This document shows, piece after piece, positions 26,951-41,867 of a stretch of DNA of 64,000 nt. A program made the position numbers and the translations under genes. The first letter of the stretch is position 1. Every line of letters starts with the position of its first letter. Source of the stretch: Stereum hirsutum FP-91666 SS1 (Eukaryota > Basidiomycota > Agaricomycetes > Russulales > Stereaceae); the NCBI RefSeq assembly GCF_000264905.1, contig NW_006763137.1, positions 2,011,812 to 2,075,811 on the forward strand, given 5' to 3'. The notes beneath the pieces were generated by a model, which searched no databases, was not told where the DNA came from, and worked only from the letters and a program-made list of their open reading frames with translations.

Positions 26951-27446
26951 ACACCGTATCGCATTCGTAGTTGTACAGATCCTCTAGGCTGAGTGGAGAG
27001 TTGTTTGGCTGTACATCGGTTGCGCTGTATGTACGAGTGCTGTGATATGTCGCGTCAGTGGGGTTTTAAATAAGCCCTGAAAGGATATCCATGTCCGGAT
27101 GGTGGTCCTGGCAACTTTCCCAATATAATCCTCCGGTGTCCGGATTGGGGCAGCATTCCGACCAGATTTTGGCCAAATGATGTCCGGACGCGGACCATAC
27201 AGTACATGGCCACGAAAAGGCGCGTCACATTTTCGGCACGGGTTCGGCCGGCAACTTTTCGTCGTATCCGACCGGAATGCGCACTTTACGCTGTGTGAGT
27301 CTTTCCGGCTTGTTCGCCTCCTCGACGTCAGTATCATACACACCCCTTCGGTTTTCATTGCCTTTGGTGGCATACGTTTTGTTTCTTATCTCTCAACTAG
27401 ACGGAAGCTAATTACATTTTCCAACTTGCATCTTTGATGTAGCTGG
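26951..27446. other. Intergenic with three regularly spaced TGTCCGGA boxes
   Basis: No gene seen. The palindrome TCCGGA occurs at 27094, 27139 and 27183, each time preceded by TG, at 44-45 bp spacing. They lie upstream of the APH-like pseudogene and could be binding sites of a Zn2Cys6 factor, or traces of an old repeat. Confidence 0.35.
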
Positions 27447-28313
27447 ATGTCGTCCAATCTCCAACGCCGATCCATCCTTTGGTGGCTCGAAACTCGCCTC
27501 ATCTGCTTACTGGCTCAATGCAGCACAACATCTTTCCTCAAATGGTGGTCTCGGCGACTGTATCCCTCGTCCACGAGCCACCGCATCTTCCAACTCTCTA
27601 AACATACCGCCTTGAAGACTGGTTATGGGGTCCGTCCCGCAGAAGCCGCTGCGATGCGCTATGTTGACAGCCATACTCGAATTCCTGTGCCACGTGTACT
27701 CAAATCCTGGCCTCTTGCTAACGACAACGCAGCCATCATTATGGAATGGTTTAACGACACACACACCCTCGAACAACGATGGAAGTACATTCCCAACGAC
27801 GAGAAGCTCAAGGTCGCCCGTCAAATCAGATCATTTGTGGACGAGCTCAGAACTTTGCCACAGCAGGGAGCTATGCGTGGTATGATTTGCTCTCCAGATG
27901 GCTCAGCCTGCTGGGATGAACGACTGAAGAGTCAGCGCTGCGGCCCATTCGTGGATGAGCGCGCCTTCAATAACTTCCGGCTCAGCCTTCTCGACCGCTT
28001 TCTTTGGGAGCCAGGCGCTCGAGAACAAATCGAGAACATCCGGATGAGACTCAGGGATAATCATCGCGTTGTGTTCACGCATGGTGATCTCGGTGTCCGA
28101 AACGTCCTTGTCGATGACTGTAACAATATTGTGGCATTGATCGATTGGGAGATGGCGGGGTGGATGCCCGAGTACTAGGAGTATATCAAGACAGTGCACG
28201 GGAGATGGGAGGACGAAGAGTGGGTGGCTCTTGCTCGCGAGATTGCACCTCCTTACGACGAAGAGATGGAAGTCGACGACCAATATTTGATCGTTAACGG
28301 CTCGCCATTTTAA
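27447..28313 (+). pseudogene. APH-like (aminoglycoside phosphotransferase fold) kinase with one in-frame stop
   Basis: Intronless frame from ATG 27447. It has the usual fungal APH-family layout: LSKHTALKTGYGVRPAEAAAMRYV (ATP-site region), RIPVPRVL, IIMEWF, the catalytic loop FTHGDLGVRNVLVDD (H-G-D-L-x5-N) and IVALIDWEMAGW (DFG-equivalent D). After WMPEY a TAG at 28176-28178 interrupts the frame where the family commonly has Trp. The same frame continues to TAA 28311-28313 with a fitting C-terminus (EYIKTVHGRWEDEEW). So one point change truncates the protein by about 45 residues. All catalytic motifs precede the stop, so a shortened active kinase is not excluded. Natural substrates of this fungal family are mostly unknown. 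No frameshifts are seen, which suggests a recent event or a sequencing error. Confidence 0.75.
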
Positions 28314-28391
28314 GTCATCGTATGTAAACTCTTGATATTGGGCGCTCGTCAACGACTCTCATCAGTCTACAAAGGCCTCTGTCATGCTCCT

Positions 28392-28529
28392 TCACTTCTT
28401 CGCCACCGCCAATAAATCCTGCAGTTCCTTCACGCTGTATCCCTCCACGGCGAAGCCGTTCTCCTTCAACGCTCTCAAAGCCTCCGATGTATGTTGTCCT
28501 TCGTCTTCCGGAGAGGATTGCAATGACTA
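28392..28529 (-). CDS. Possible terminal exon of unknown gene
   Basis: The minus strand has an open stretch of about 45 codons ending in TGA at 28392-28394. It encodes an acidic, helical sequence (EDEGQHTSEALRALKENGF, AVEGYSVKELQDLL) and is preceded by an AG acceptor. I do not recognise it. No upstream exon is evident before the PEX1 stop at 28698. It might be spliced to PEX1 from a GT at the codon before VSLM, but PEX1 already has a family-like end there, so a gene remnant is as likely. Confidence 0.3.
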
Positions 28530-28697
28530 TTTAAATCGGTAGTTGCCACGACACCGAGGTCAAGTCTCGATTCGCTTCAATCAATGTTTTTTATAGTCAA
28601 ATAATAAGCAGTAACAATGTTGCATCCGACATTGGTAAAGCGACCACGGACTTTTAATTCCATCAACATGACCATCATAGGATTGTCCGCAAAGTCA

Positions 28698-33089
<4,392 letters not shown>

Positions 33090-33832
33090 CGCTGTAGAGT
33101 GAAGGAGACTTGTGAAGGAGTATCCACTGGCATCCGAGTCTCTAGATTTCACGTCTCGCGAGGAAAGACGCGTCGACGCGTATTCACGTGCAATATCCCG
33201 ACCGCTCGATGTGGTGCGTAAACTTCGGCCCGAACAAAGGGTCCGTGTTCGTGGCGTCGTTTTATAATTATGCATCCCTTTTTCTCTTCCGTCCTCTCGA
33301 GGCTGAGATCTGAGAGCTCTCATCCTCCACTCGGAGTTCACTTTTCAATGCTCTTCGGCAATTGTCCAGCGAGAGTTCATAAACGTTGATGCCCTGAATA
33401 ATCTTGGCTTTACATACTCAACTTCTTCTCTCCTATGATGCTTCGTAGCTCAAGCCCAGCCAATCTATGTCAGCTCGGGATAAGCACTCCTGCGCTTAGT
33501 ATACAGTATACGAACGTGTATCTTCGAACTGCGCAGCGCTGTTCCTTGACTTCTCAGTGCCTGTCTGAGCCTGCTGCATGGAATTGCCCACCGTCGCTGT
33601 TCGGCGAGAAGCTCAATTAGTGTCTCCTCAGCGACATCTCGGCTCCGTGCAGCCTCTTAGACTGTCCCCGCAACTACACATTCAGGTGATAATTCTATCT
33701 AATCGATATGACTGCTTAAACTACCTCCGTTATACGCACATATAAGCCTTCACCCTCGTCACCGAACCCTTTTTTCCTACGGCCGCTCTGCACGCCCCCG
33801 AACTGCTCCACCCACCGAGGACGCCTTTCGTT
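33090..33832. other. Divergent spacer PEX1/lipase
   Basis: 743 bp with the PEX1 promoter on the left and the lipase promoter on the right; no gene recognised. A short pyrimidine-rich stretch precedes the lipase start. Confidence 0.4.
33741..33746 (+). promoter_or_regulatory. TATA box of lipase gene
   Basis: TATAAG at 33741-33746 lies 92 bp before the ATG at 33833, a standard core-promoter distance. Confidence 0.55.
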
Positions 33833-35222
33833 ATGCTGTCTTGTTTCGATCGTGCTTTTTGGATCGCAGCCGGTCTGCTCGCCCTGTCTGGGCGAGCTGC
33901 CAGAGCGTCGGTCATCCCGGAGAAGCGTCAAAGCATCACGACGCTTTCGTCTACGGCGGTCGCGGACTTTCTTCCGTACACGTATTTCGCGGCAGCCGCC
34001 TACTGCCCTTCTTCATCCACCGTCAGTTGGACCTGTGGCAGTAAGTACTCACCCGTCTTATGCTAGCAAGCAGGCTACCATTTCTCATCCTCTAATATGG
34101 ATTACAGCCCTCTGTGATGAGAACTCGGACTTTAAGATCACCACGTCCGGAGGAGACGGAGCTGTCACTCAATTCTGTAAGCGAACCCAGACGTACGGTG
34201 TTACTTAGAGCTGACCAAATGCACCGGATTCTCGTTAGGGTATGTTGGGTGGTCTCCATCGCTCGAAACAGTGGTTGTTGCCCACCAGGGCACGAACACC
34301 TCCTTCATGTCAGTTTCATCGTCTTTATCTGGAAGTAGATGCTCATAGTATAACAGCGTTTCCGATCTCGAAGACATCGACTTCTTCTTCCAGAATCTCG
34401 ACGGTGACCTCTTCCCTGGTGTAGACTCGGGTATAGAGGTGCATATGGGCTTTTCCAATGACCAAGCCAAGTGAGTATCAAACCCTAGACCTTTTCCTTA
34501 TGGTCCTAGTAAGAGCCCTGTTTGATCCAGGTCGGGTCCGGAGATTCTGGCCGCCGTAAACGCGACCATGACGACGTACAATTCTAAGACAATCACAACT
34601 ATTGGGCACTCGCTTGGTCAGTGCTGTTATCAACCAATTTTCTAGTGTTTCGTCGTTTTCATCTATCTGCCCTCAGGTGCTGCATTGGCGATGCTCGATG
34701 CGGTCATGTTCACCACCCAATTCCCAGATGCTTCCGTCAACCATGTTGGTTATGGTCAACCTCGAGTAAGACATGAATCCTCTTGTATACCGATCTCCGA
34801 TCTTCTCCGTATACTGATTCAACATCCAGGTCGGAAACCAGGACTTTGCAGACTATGTCGATGCTAACGTCAACGTCACACATATCAATAATAAGTTGGA
34901 CTACATACCGATTCTTCCTGGGATGTTCCTAGGTTTCCACCACCCATCTGGAGAAATACGTATCCAAGACGATGATTCTTGGGACTCTTGCCCAGGTAAG
35001 TGTTACACCTGTCAACAATACTTCAGGTTCTGTTCTTCGATCGTCTGTGCTGACGACGAGAATAAAAACTGGCCTTTAGGTCAAGACAACGAATCGACGC
35101 TTTGCACCACAGGAGCGGTGCCGGATGTCTTTGCTGGCAACGAGACGGACCATGACGGGCCATATGGAGGTGTGCTCCTCGGATTTTACGCGAGCGCGAC
35201 GTGTACGGTTGCGGAACCATGA
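33833..35222 (+). CDS. Secreted class 3 lipase / feruloyl-esterase-like hydrolase
   Basis: ATG 33833 opens a signal peptide (SFDR-free reading: MLSCFDRAFWIAAGLLALSG then RAARA). The mature part starts with AYCPSSSTVSWTCG and LCDENSDFKITTSGGDGAVTQF, typical of fungal Lipase_3 proteins. The blocks VVAHQGTNTSSF, IEVHMGF and ITTIGHSLGAALAML (nucleophile Ser in GHSLG) follow. Next are GYGQPRVGNQDFADYVD and NNKLDYIPILP (acid Asp), FHHPSGEIRI and DHDGPYGG (catalytic His). Cys residues are spaced as in secreted enzymes. Stop TGA 35220-35222; about 300 residues; several in-phase short introns. Acts outside the cell on acylglycerols or related esters. It is convergent with the GH76 gene. The specific substrate cannot be told from sequence. 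Confidence 0.92.
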
Positions 35223-35310
35223 CGAGGATGACTTTCAACGAGTTATGTCAACGTAACGATAATTCGACCAATATTTGAATATTATAACGAACATTTAAGA
35301 GGCCTCACTA

Positions 35311-35555
35311 GATGTTATCTGCAGCCTGAAAACTGAGAGGTTCTGCGAGCTTCAAATCGGCTACTTGAGAGCTCGTAAACTTCAATTTTTAAGTCATAGT
35401 TCGCTTCGAACCCTCGGTAAGGAGTCGAGCAGCCAATCACGGCCGACCTGCACTTTCCCCTTCGAACTGAAATTTTCATTAAAATTCTCACTTTTACAGT
35501 TCGCTTGCGTCGCCTTGCAACTCAAAAGTCCACTTTTCAGGCTGCAGATAACGTC
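35311..35555. mobile_element. 245-bp MITE flanked by TA
   Basis: Terminal inverted repeats of about 22 bp: left GATGTTATCTGCAGCCTGAA at 35311, right end its reverse complement (one mismatch) finishing at 35555. TA occurs directly outside each end (35309-35310 and 35556-35557), as for Tc1/mariner-type target duplication. It has no coding capacity. It lies between the convergent lipase and GH76 genes. Confidence 0.65.
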
Positions 35556-35824
35556 TACTTTGCGAAACACTGAATTGAAACATTTATCATCTGCTCATCC
35601 TCGCTTGGGCTTGGAGTCTGATCGAAATCCACGATATTATGTAGCGAAAGTTCTTGTTTGTTGGTATGCTTGTCCTGCAGTTCACGATTTTGCTCTTGTA
35701 TCACCCACGAAGTCGTTAAATGAGATTTTCGTGTCTTGTGCAACATCACTATTTGGGTATTTGCAAGAATAAATTATATTCAACCACTGCTCAAGCACTC
35801 GTAGTCCATATTGCTTGTGCAGGA

Positions 35825-37605
35825 TCACCATGCGGGGCATGGCCCATACTTTGCTGCCGCAACGAGCACATTCAACCCACTCGACGTCGCCACCTCGCTG
35901 AACACCGACCCGCCCTCGTTTGGCGCGTACCACACTGTGCCAATATCGTTCGCAGAGTCAAGGGCGTTGTTGTGTACTCCTGCCGCGGTGGTGCCCAGGA
36001 AAGGACTGTACTTGGCCGTTCGCGTGGCATCATTGGCGGAGTCGAGGTAGTACTGGACGTGTTTTACCCAGAGACCTTTGAAGAGAGACTGTAGGAGTTC
36101 AGCAACAGATGTGGTTATCAGTCTTCCAATGACCCGGGAAGGGCAATATTGGGCGGACGTACACCATCAGAACCACAATTACCTGCCCCGGAAGCAGGAT
36201 CATCACACGACTCCTTCAAGACTCCGTTCTCAGAGAGGTGGGTGATAGTTGCATCGAGAGTGATTTCCGCTTGATCCAGATAGGTGGTGTCCTGGGTGAA
36301 TTTATACAGCAGGCCGAGACCAGAAGCGAGGACACCCTACCAGACGTGGCAAACGTTAACATCAGCTAATATAACGAAGAGGAATCTCCAGAAAAGGCAT
36401 ACCTGGTTGTACGTCCATGTGTTCTGCACAGAGGATGTATGTTACCGAGTGTAGCCAGTAAGATACAGCGCAAAATCTCGAAGCTTACCTGGCCGTTATT
36501 CTCACAAGTAGCGAGATCAAGTCCGTCGTTCCACAAACCATCTGAGTTCCTCATACCAGAACTGAGTAACCAGTTCCAGGCCTATAAAGAATCCCAGCAT
36601 CGATCAGCACACATTCTTCACTAACCACGACCCGATGATAGGGAAAGCGGGTGAATCCTGACGTTGTTCGCGTTGTCTAAGTACGTCTGATTTCCAGTAA
36701 TCTCATAGCCACGGGCAGAGACAGCGAGGTAAAGTTCGTTTGTGATGGCGTTCTTGTAGGTATGATCCGTTGACCACCAAACTGTATCGCACAGATCATA
36801 CGCGATCAGTCAAAATCTAGTCACAAACTCGGCAGAAGGGAGGTAGGATGTCAAAGAAGCAACAGACACGTACCACCACCATTGCAAGTATCGTCCCATT
36901 GACCAGATATGAAATCATAGATCCAGGCAGCGAGGTCCTACGTGGCAACACCCAAGAATCGAGGAGTAAGCTTCCTTTACCAAATATAAGTATATATGAT
37001 CAACATACGTAGTAAGGTGCCGAGTTGCCTCCCACCACATTCTCATAATCCGCAACTTTGTATAGTTCCAAGACAAACCACTGCGTCACATGGCAAGCCG
37101 ACAGGACATAACATTGAGCATCCTAGTCATTAGGTTCAAGAAGTTGTGCTTACCCCCGCATCGTCGTTGTATCCTGTTAAGGCACTACTATAGTCCCCGC
37201 TCAGAGCCGCCTGGCATCTCGAACAAGTCGTAGCGACGTCGGCCCAGGTGTAGTCCGCCGTAGCGAGCATGAGATTGAAAAGTGTTTCAACGGCATTGGC
37301 ATCTGTCCATGGGCCACCACCTGTAGTGTATGTCCCGGAAGACGAGTCGTAGTAGGACTGCAGGCGCGTTGCTACCGTCTAGTTCGCAGAATTAGATAGA
37401 GGAAGGTGGCACCGATGTTCATCGCCCGAGTAAGAATAAGTAGCCTCCGTAAGTGATAGATTCGTGGGCGTACCTGGGCCTCGTCCAATGTCGCTGAGCA
37501 CTGAGCTCGACGGGAAAGATGCGAGCTGAGTCCTGCAGCAGTTGTGCAAGAGATAGATGCGAGTCCAAGGGCCACAGCAAGTGTTCGTTGGAGGTACGGA
37601 ACCAT
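35825..37605 (-). CDS. Secreted GH76 endo-alpha-1,6-mannanase
   Basis: ATG at 37603-37605 starts a signal peptide (MVPYLQRTLAVALGLASISC). The mature sequence runs through YYDSSSGTYTTGG, WTDANAVETLFNLM and SALTGYNDDAGWFVLELYK, which holds the Asp-Asp pair of GH76. Then come [44 protein letters not shown], a region with HLSENGVLKESC and LFKGLWVKHVQYYLD. The C-terminal piece ends KYGPCPAW with stop TGA at 35825-35827. Many short introns, all short GT-AG. The enzyme hydrolyses alpha-1,6-linked mannose backbones in fungal or yeast mannans, for wall remodelling or mycophagy; a GPI-anchored Dcw1-like role is less likely because no C-terminal anchor signal is visible. Confidence 0.9.
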
Positions 37606-37718
37606 CGTAATGTCACCGAAAAGGCAAATTCGCAGGCGGCTGTATCAGTCACTGATGTGAAGGTCTTGAGCAAAGAGTGAACGTCAAGAGAGGCACGACG
37701 TCGATGGGGAATCCTGCC

Positions 37719-37726
37719 TATATATA
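37719..37726 (-). promoter_or_regulatory. TATA box of GH76 gene
   Basis: TATATATA on the minus strand about 115 bp upstream of the GH76 ATG (37605). Confidence 0.5.
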
Positions 37727-37729
37727 CCG

Positions 37730-38706
37730 TTTGATGGTGGGCGCCAAGACGAGTGTATGGTAATGGTAGAGTGCAGGATATGGCCACAGTGAAGTTCGAG
37801 GCCCGATAAATATGGGTCTTACATGGGCGTGCAATATACCATACATAGTAGTATGGCACGGCACAGGTGATCAAAGTCACAGCCTGACAGGAACCTGGTA
37901 TGAACCAAGACGCGAGGCAAGCAGACCACGATGCCGTCGCATCAAGTAATCGGTTACCATGAACATGCGGTACGTACTCTATTTTGATAGAGAAGTATGA
38001 CCTTGTGCTTGTCTCGAGCCATGGAGCACGGATTTGTACTGAGATGGTTAGAAATGGGTGTCTTTGGTTTTTCGTTCAATAGGTGAGTACGAGCTAAACT
38101 ATTGGATGGATCATAAGGGTGTGCTCACCGCGGAACTGGTCGCGAATGTACTATATCACCAGTAAATTTGTGGATGCCGATCTATTGGAGGCTTGCGGGG
38201 CATAATGGCCGGGATGGGTCCCCTCAAGGAAGTCCATATGCGAGGGAATGATGGGCGTTGTGAGCTCTGATCAGCATTTACATCGTGTGTTCCCAGTGTC
38301 AATGGCCACCATGCGTTGAAAAAATAAAGAGCATTCAATGTTTCGACAAGAGAGCTGTGATTGAGCTAAGTTTCCGCCGGAAGCAGGAGACTCAGCTGGC
38401 AGGATCCTCCATAGACGGAAAAAACCATTGGAGGCATTTGATAGAATGACGAAAGGCGGTGAAGTTCACAATACACTTACAATGAGATAACCGATCGAGG
38501 AAAGACAGGTAATAAAAAAACAAATGCGACTTGCGGCATAGGCGGCCTTGTTTCAAGCCTCGATTTGGGGGAAAGGGTGTATAGCTGGATGGTATTATTT
38601 CAGACATTCCGTTAGACTGTTGTATCGCAGGCCGTCAGCACCTAGGATCCTGGGACAGACGGGCGCTACTGTAGAGGAAGAATACTAACTACTGCTGCGT
38701 GCCGAG
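37730..38706. other. Intergenic, nothing recognised
   Basis: About 1 kb between the GH76 promoter and the stop of the NTF2-like gene. Only short, unsupported open frames are present. Confidence 0.4.
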
Positions 38707-39171
38707 TCACTTCTGCGTCTGCAAGAGGTACGGACCACCAGTACGAGCGAGGTAGGCAGCTCCTGAATCAGCCCATACCTGATATCTTGCTATCTTCAAC
38801 TCGTCGTCGAAATCGAGGGTATAGCTGAATGTTTCGTCCCAACGCAGCCCAGTGCTGGTCCACGTGAACTGAGCATGCCCTTTGCATGAGACCTTTTTAA
38901 CCTCCGGATCGACGACAAACTCTGAGAACCACATGTTCTCGTATGTAAGATGGTCTGCAAGGAGCGTGAAGTACTGCTTCACGGCGGGTACACCGACGAA
39001 TGCGCGGCCAAGAAAAGGCGCGAGGGACGGGAGACCGTGCTCGATCGCCTGCGGAGGGTGGGCAGGATCGCTTGAGAAGTGGGTGAGAATATCGTCGAGG
39101 GGCTTCGAGGACGCGAAAACATCGCAGAAGGCCTGCGCAGCGACAAGGAGCTCTGTCCGTGTCGGAGCCAT
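38707..39171 (-). CDS. NTF2-like (SnoaL-type) small protein
   Basis: Single-exon gene of 154 codons (MAPTRTELLVAAQAFCDVFA). The pattern fits the NTF2-like/SnoaL cone fold: an N-terminal helix (AQAFCDVFASSKPLDDILTHF), FLGRAFVGVPAVKQYFTLL, ENMWFSEFVVDPEVKKVSCKGHAQFTW, then WDETFSYTLDFDDELKIARYQVWADSG. Such proteins are often of unknown role in fungi and may be small-ligand enzymes or binding proteins. No signal peptide. The start at 39169-39171 is only about 90 bp from the edge of a transposable element, so its promoter is interrupted or element-derived. Confidence 0.75.
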   Translation of the reverse strand: MAPTRTELLVAAQAFCDVFASSKPLDDILTHFSSDPAHPPQAIEHGLPSLAPFLGRAFVGVPAVKQYFTLLADHLTYENMWFSEFVVDPEVKKVSCKGHAQFTWTSTGLRWDETFSYTLDFDDELKIARYQVWADSGAAYLARTGGPYLLQTQK

Positions 39172-39260
39172 GTTTGTCGAGAGTTGGTCGAGAGGAAAGG
39201 AGCAAGGGGGCGGCAGCCCCCCGAGCCAAGACCTGATGTTGGGTCCTGCCTAATCCGGTA

Positions 39261-40486
39261 CAGTCGTTTGCATGTCATTCTGGAATCGCCTCGCGAGAAA
39301 TGTTGTTTGGTCTGACCAAATAGTCACGGTAGGTCACTGGGCGCCACAGTGGCGCGTTGTTTGAAGTGACTGCCATGCTCGAGCATTCATGTTTCTACTT
39401 GCCTTGCAATCATAGTGCTTGCGGGTTGAGAACTTGTGAGGATGACTCAGAGATGAGGAACGATAAGAGGATTATATTTCTACATAAAACGCTACGGCGG
39501 GGCAGATGTTTTCCGACATGCAGCATACTATCCTCGCATGACAGAAATCGAGTCAAAGAATCAAGTACAGGCGGCAACTGTGCACGGAATGAACGCGGGT
39601 ACACGAGAGAGAAGAGAGGCAGACAGATGGAAGCTCTCGAAGTCAACAAACAGGAGTGTTATCTCGACACGAACGAGAATTCCTCGAGACTGAATGGGAC
39701 GGAGATATACCTGGAGAAGAGCAGATCTTTGCCCGTGTTACATTAGGAACATAGGTTGGTGATTCGGCTTTGACAAGCTTGTTTGGAGGGTTAACTTGGC
39801 AAGTAGAGATTGAGAGCAGTGTTGGTCGGTACAGGTAGGAGGAAGGGAGGTTGCTGTGCTCCGAAAGCAAGAAACGCACCCGAGGATATGAACCAGAGCT
39901 GAAACAACCTCAGCGGAGGGACACAGCTACACTCCTCTCAGAGTCCTTCCCCCGCTCACGTTTGTTTCAACATCTCGCCCCTCACTCCCACACAAAGGGC
40001 AACATACCCACGTATCACGTCCCTCTCGTCAACCCAAGTTCTAGCGCACGGACACCCCTCCTATGCATTCACATCTTCTACCGCACAGCGTTGGCGACCA
40101 TTGAGGCTGCTCCTCGTGTCGCCAATTTTGCGTTGCCTGGGACTGTTAGGATGATAGTAACGAAGCGGAATTCAAGTCGGTTGAGACTGCGATCGAAGAG
40201 GAAGGGTGGCCCAATATATTGTCCAGCTGATTTACCCAGTGTATGTCCCTAGCAGGCGTGGGATGAATTGGAGAGGTCAAGCAGCAGGCGATTGTGCGTG
40301 AAGATTAACACAAAATAGAATGGTGTGTATCAGTATGGATAGTGTGGACATTGGTTGAGGGAAGGACTGAGTGAACCCAGTCGTCTTGCAGGGATACACA
40401 TCCGGGCCGGTGGCCGACAGTCACGTATTTGTTCAGACCAAACAACTGTTCTCGCGCCGCGGTTCCAGAATGACATGCAAACGACG
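39261..40486. mobile_element. 1.2-kb pogo/Fot1-like non-autonomous element with about 80-bp TIRs
   Basis: The left end CAGTCGTTTGCATGTCATTC (39261 on) is mirrored at the right end (reverse complement ends at 40486). Similarity continues inward through TGGAAYCGC, CGCGAGAA and GTTGTTTGGTCTGA to about 39340 and 40410. TA lies directly outside both ends (39259-39260 and 40487-40488). The CAGT start and TA target site fit pogo/Fot1-type elements. The interior of about 1 kb has no transposase frame. Confidence 0.75.
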
Positions 40487-40488
40487 TA

Positions 40489-40834
40489 ATTATTTCCTTA
40501 TATGGTAGGAGTTTGGGGGGGGAGGGGGGGTCTGGCCGAGGTCAAAATTTTTGGAAAATGCTCCAATGAGTGCGAGCATTCCAGAAAAATACTCAGAAAA
40601 TATTCGAAAATCGGCATATTTCCCCCCTTCCTGACTTAATCCGGAAGGCTTTCGACCCCACAAAAATGCTTAGAATTCCCTTCTCCAGTGAATAAAGCCT
40701 ATGGGAAGATAAGGTCTTTTTCTTGGGGGCTGCCGCCCCCTTGGAAAGGAGGATCCAGCGACCGCCGGAAAAGGGAAGAACGTTGACCGGGTTGGTCACA
40801 ATTGATTTCCATGTAGCGACTACTACATAAAGTA
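40489..40834. other. Intergenic, G-run region
   Basis: Between the pogo-like element and the next gene. Contains a run of G (about 40514-40530), AAAATTTTTGG-rich sequence and a GGGGGCTGCCGCCCCC palindromic patch near 40726-40741. No gene recognised. Confidence 0.4.
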
Positions 40835-40841
40835 ATGCGTC

Positions 40842-41867
40842 GTGCCTCGAGTCTCCTTCTCTCTTCTGTCCACTCTCTTTCTCCTGCTGGGCTTGTCGAC
40901 CTTCTCTCTACTACATTCTGCCTTCGCTGGCCTGATGGAGTCTGGTGTCGATAGCCGCTCAATCAAACTCGATGATGCATTCCTGGCTGTATCTCCAGCT
41001 GAGGCTACCATGTTCGCCCTCACTCAACTACCATGGCATGCTCCTCGTTCCTGACCACCTGATTTGAACAGAAACTTTGATGCCGCTCTCTCATGCGCCT
41101 CGGGTCGCGCGCGGCTTCACGAAGACCAGATCAAGCAGCTCGAGGCATGTGCTTGCCCCTGGCCTTACCCCGCATCCTCTTATTCTTCTCCAACCGTCCC
41201 AGGATAGACTCTCGGAGGACCTTAGTAATTGTCGAGCGATTGAGAGCTTGCTCAGGGATGCATTCAATACTCTCAAGGTACGTTCACTCCATTATCCTCA
41301 CTCAGCTTCATCTTGACCGACACCTGCGACACCTGGGGATCGTAGCGTAACCATAGGCGCGCAGAAAGAGACGCAATACGCACGCATCTTCCTCACATTG
41401 ATGCAGAACTCGACAAGTCTATGCAGGTCCTTTCGGATCTAGAACTTCGCCTTCCTGAAATCCAGTCTCAGGTCGCCCATATACAGCAGGTATACGATTC
41501 CGGTCGTCGCAAGGTTAGTGTGACTCCATCGCCATCTTCAATATTCCCTCCTCTCTGTCTTACCATCAACCCCCTTCGCTCTTCCAACCTTCGGCATATC
41601 TTCAATTATGCCTGGCCTACGATGCTTCGTAACTAGGCGCAGGAGCTCGTGCAGGACCTTGATTGGTTGAACACCGACTTCTACGAGCGCTGGCGTATCA
41701 TCATATTCACTTCGAAGAGTCCCGTCTCGTGGAGATGGAAAGCTATAATGCGCTTCATCTTCGCCATGTGTTTCGCGCTCGCAGCCTGGTTCAGCTGGAT
41801 CGCGCTTCGTGGTGCGTACAGGGCGTATAGGCAGAAGGTTATGTGGGGACCGAGATTGCCATCATAA
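40842..41867 (+). pseudogene. Membrane protein gene, probably decayed, possibly KAR5/Tht1-like
   Basis: A frame with an excellent signal-peptide-like start (PRVSFSLLSTLFLLLGLSTF, then SLLHSAFAG) has GTG, not ATG, at 40842 and a stop (TAA 40833) just upstream. The nearest in-frame ATG is 40935, after the hydrophobic part. Downstream exons encode NFDAALSCASGRARLHEDQIKQLE, DRLSEDLSNCRAIESLLRDAFNTLK, SMQVLSDLELRLPEIQSQV and, after a GT-AG intron, QDLDWLNTDFYERWRIIIF. A C-terminal membrane span (IMRFIFAMCFALAAWFSWIAL) follows, with stop TAA 41865-41867. The join between the second and third pieces needs a GC-AG intron or is broken, and one further junction does not keep phase. The layout of secretory signal, helical lumenal part and C-terminal span recalls nuclear-fusion proteins of the KAR5/Tht1 group, but this is a weak recognition. 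Confidence 0.4.

Noticed and set aside
28176..28178. TAG read through as recoding in the APH-like gene.
   Set aside because: No recoding signal is known for such a context in fungi; a point mutation or error is simpler.
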